Source: Kocuria sp. (GTDB taxonomy: Bacteria; Actinomycetota; Actinomycetes; Actinomycetales; Micrococcaceae). From it: a stretch of DNA of 5,749 bases. Shown here one piece after another: positions 5,721 through 5,749 of the stretch; position 1 is the first letter of the stretch; each line of letters starts with the position of its first letter. Where the stretch lies: assembly GCA_030453435.1 (NCBI GenBank), contig JAKDKI010000161.1, positions 1-5,749 of the forward strand, written 5' to 3'. Below the pieces are notes generated by a model. The model saw only the letters and a program-made list of their open reading frames with translations, searched no databases and was not told where the DNA came from. A program made the translations under genes and the position numbers.

Positions 5721-5749
5721 ATGCGCGTGCACATCGCCACCGACCACGC
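5721..5749 (+). CDS. rpiB: Ribose-5-phosphate isomerase B, N-terminal fragment
   Basis: Only nine complete codons and part of a tenth are present, giving MRVHIATDH followed by a GC start of the next codon. This matches the very conserved N terminus of RpiB/LacAB sugar-phosphate isomerases (xxIxxDHAG), which interconvert ribose 5-phosphate and ribulose 5-phosphate in the non-oxidative pentose phosphate pathway. The ATG has a good ribosome site, AGGAGA at 5705-5710, with a ten-base spacer. rpiB near pepN and glbO also occurs in M. tuberculosis (Rv2465c, Rv2467, Rv2470, from memory), which supports the call. The gene runs off the right edge. A related member of the same fold cannot be excluded from ten residues. 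Confidence 0.75.

Noticed and set aside
1..5749. Defence system, prophage, transposon or CRISPR array
   Set aside because: All genes but one belong to housekeeping families, composition is even across 186-5749, and no direct repeats, terminal inverted repeats, transposase or integrase motifs are seen.

Overview
The window is GC-rich with dense, GC-ended codons. Its proteins look actinobacterial: a TrHbO-type truncated haemoglobin with the mycobacterial active-site residues and spacing, an M1 aminopeptidase N of about 860 residues, and a TesB thioesterase with a Ser in place of the E. coli catalytic Thr. A member of the Micrococcales is plausible, but the genus cannot be fixed from sequence reading alone. 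The left edge (1-137) contains no A or T at all and is most likely an assembly artefact at a contig end.

Layout. Positions 186-1082 (minus) encode a TesB-like acyl-CoA thioesterase II. Facing away from it, with 35 bases between the start codons, 1118-1594 (plus) encodes a single-hotdog thioesterase. This is coupled by a 4-base ATGA overlap to 1591-2304 (plus), a 237-residue protein of unknown function. A perfect 14-bp inverted repeat at 2317-2360 separates this pair from the convergent minus-strand genes. Those are the globin gene (2388-2924) and, upstream of it, pepN (2921-5494, GTG start), again joined by an ATGA overlap. A 226-base region with operator-like palindromes (5495-5720) divides pepN from a divergent rpiB, of which only the first nine codons are present (5721-5749).

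How the genes fit together. The content is conserved-core metabolism: acyl-CoA hydrolysis (two unrelated-length hotdog enzymes), cytosolic peptide turnover (PepN), haem/O2 or redox chemistry (TrHbO) and pentose phosphate metabolism (RpiB). From memory, the neighbourhood resembles the Mycobacterium tuberculosis Rv2465c-Rv2475c region (rpiB, pepN, glbO, a small thioesterase and its hypothetical neighbour), so it looks like an old actinobacterial gene cluster and not an acquired island. I see no mobile element, CRISPR array, tRNA or rRNA. I did not find a convincing new system. The best leads are the conserved-looking unknown gene coupled to a thioesterase, the 53-residue N-terminal extension on the globin, and the palindromes in the pepN-rpiB intergenic region.
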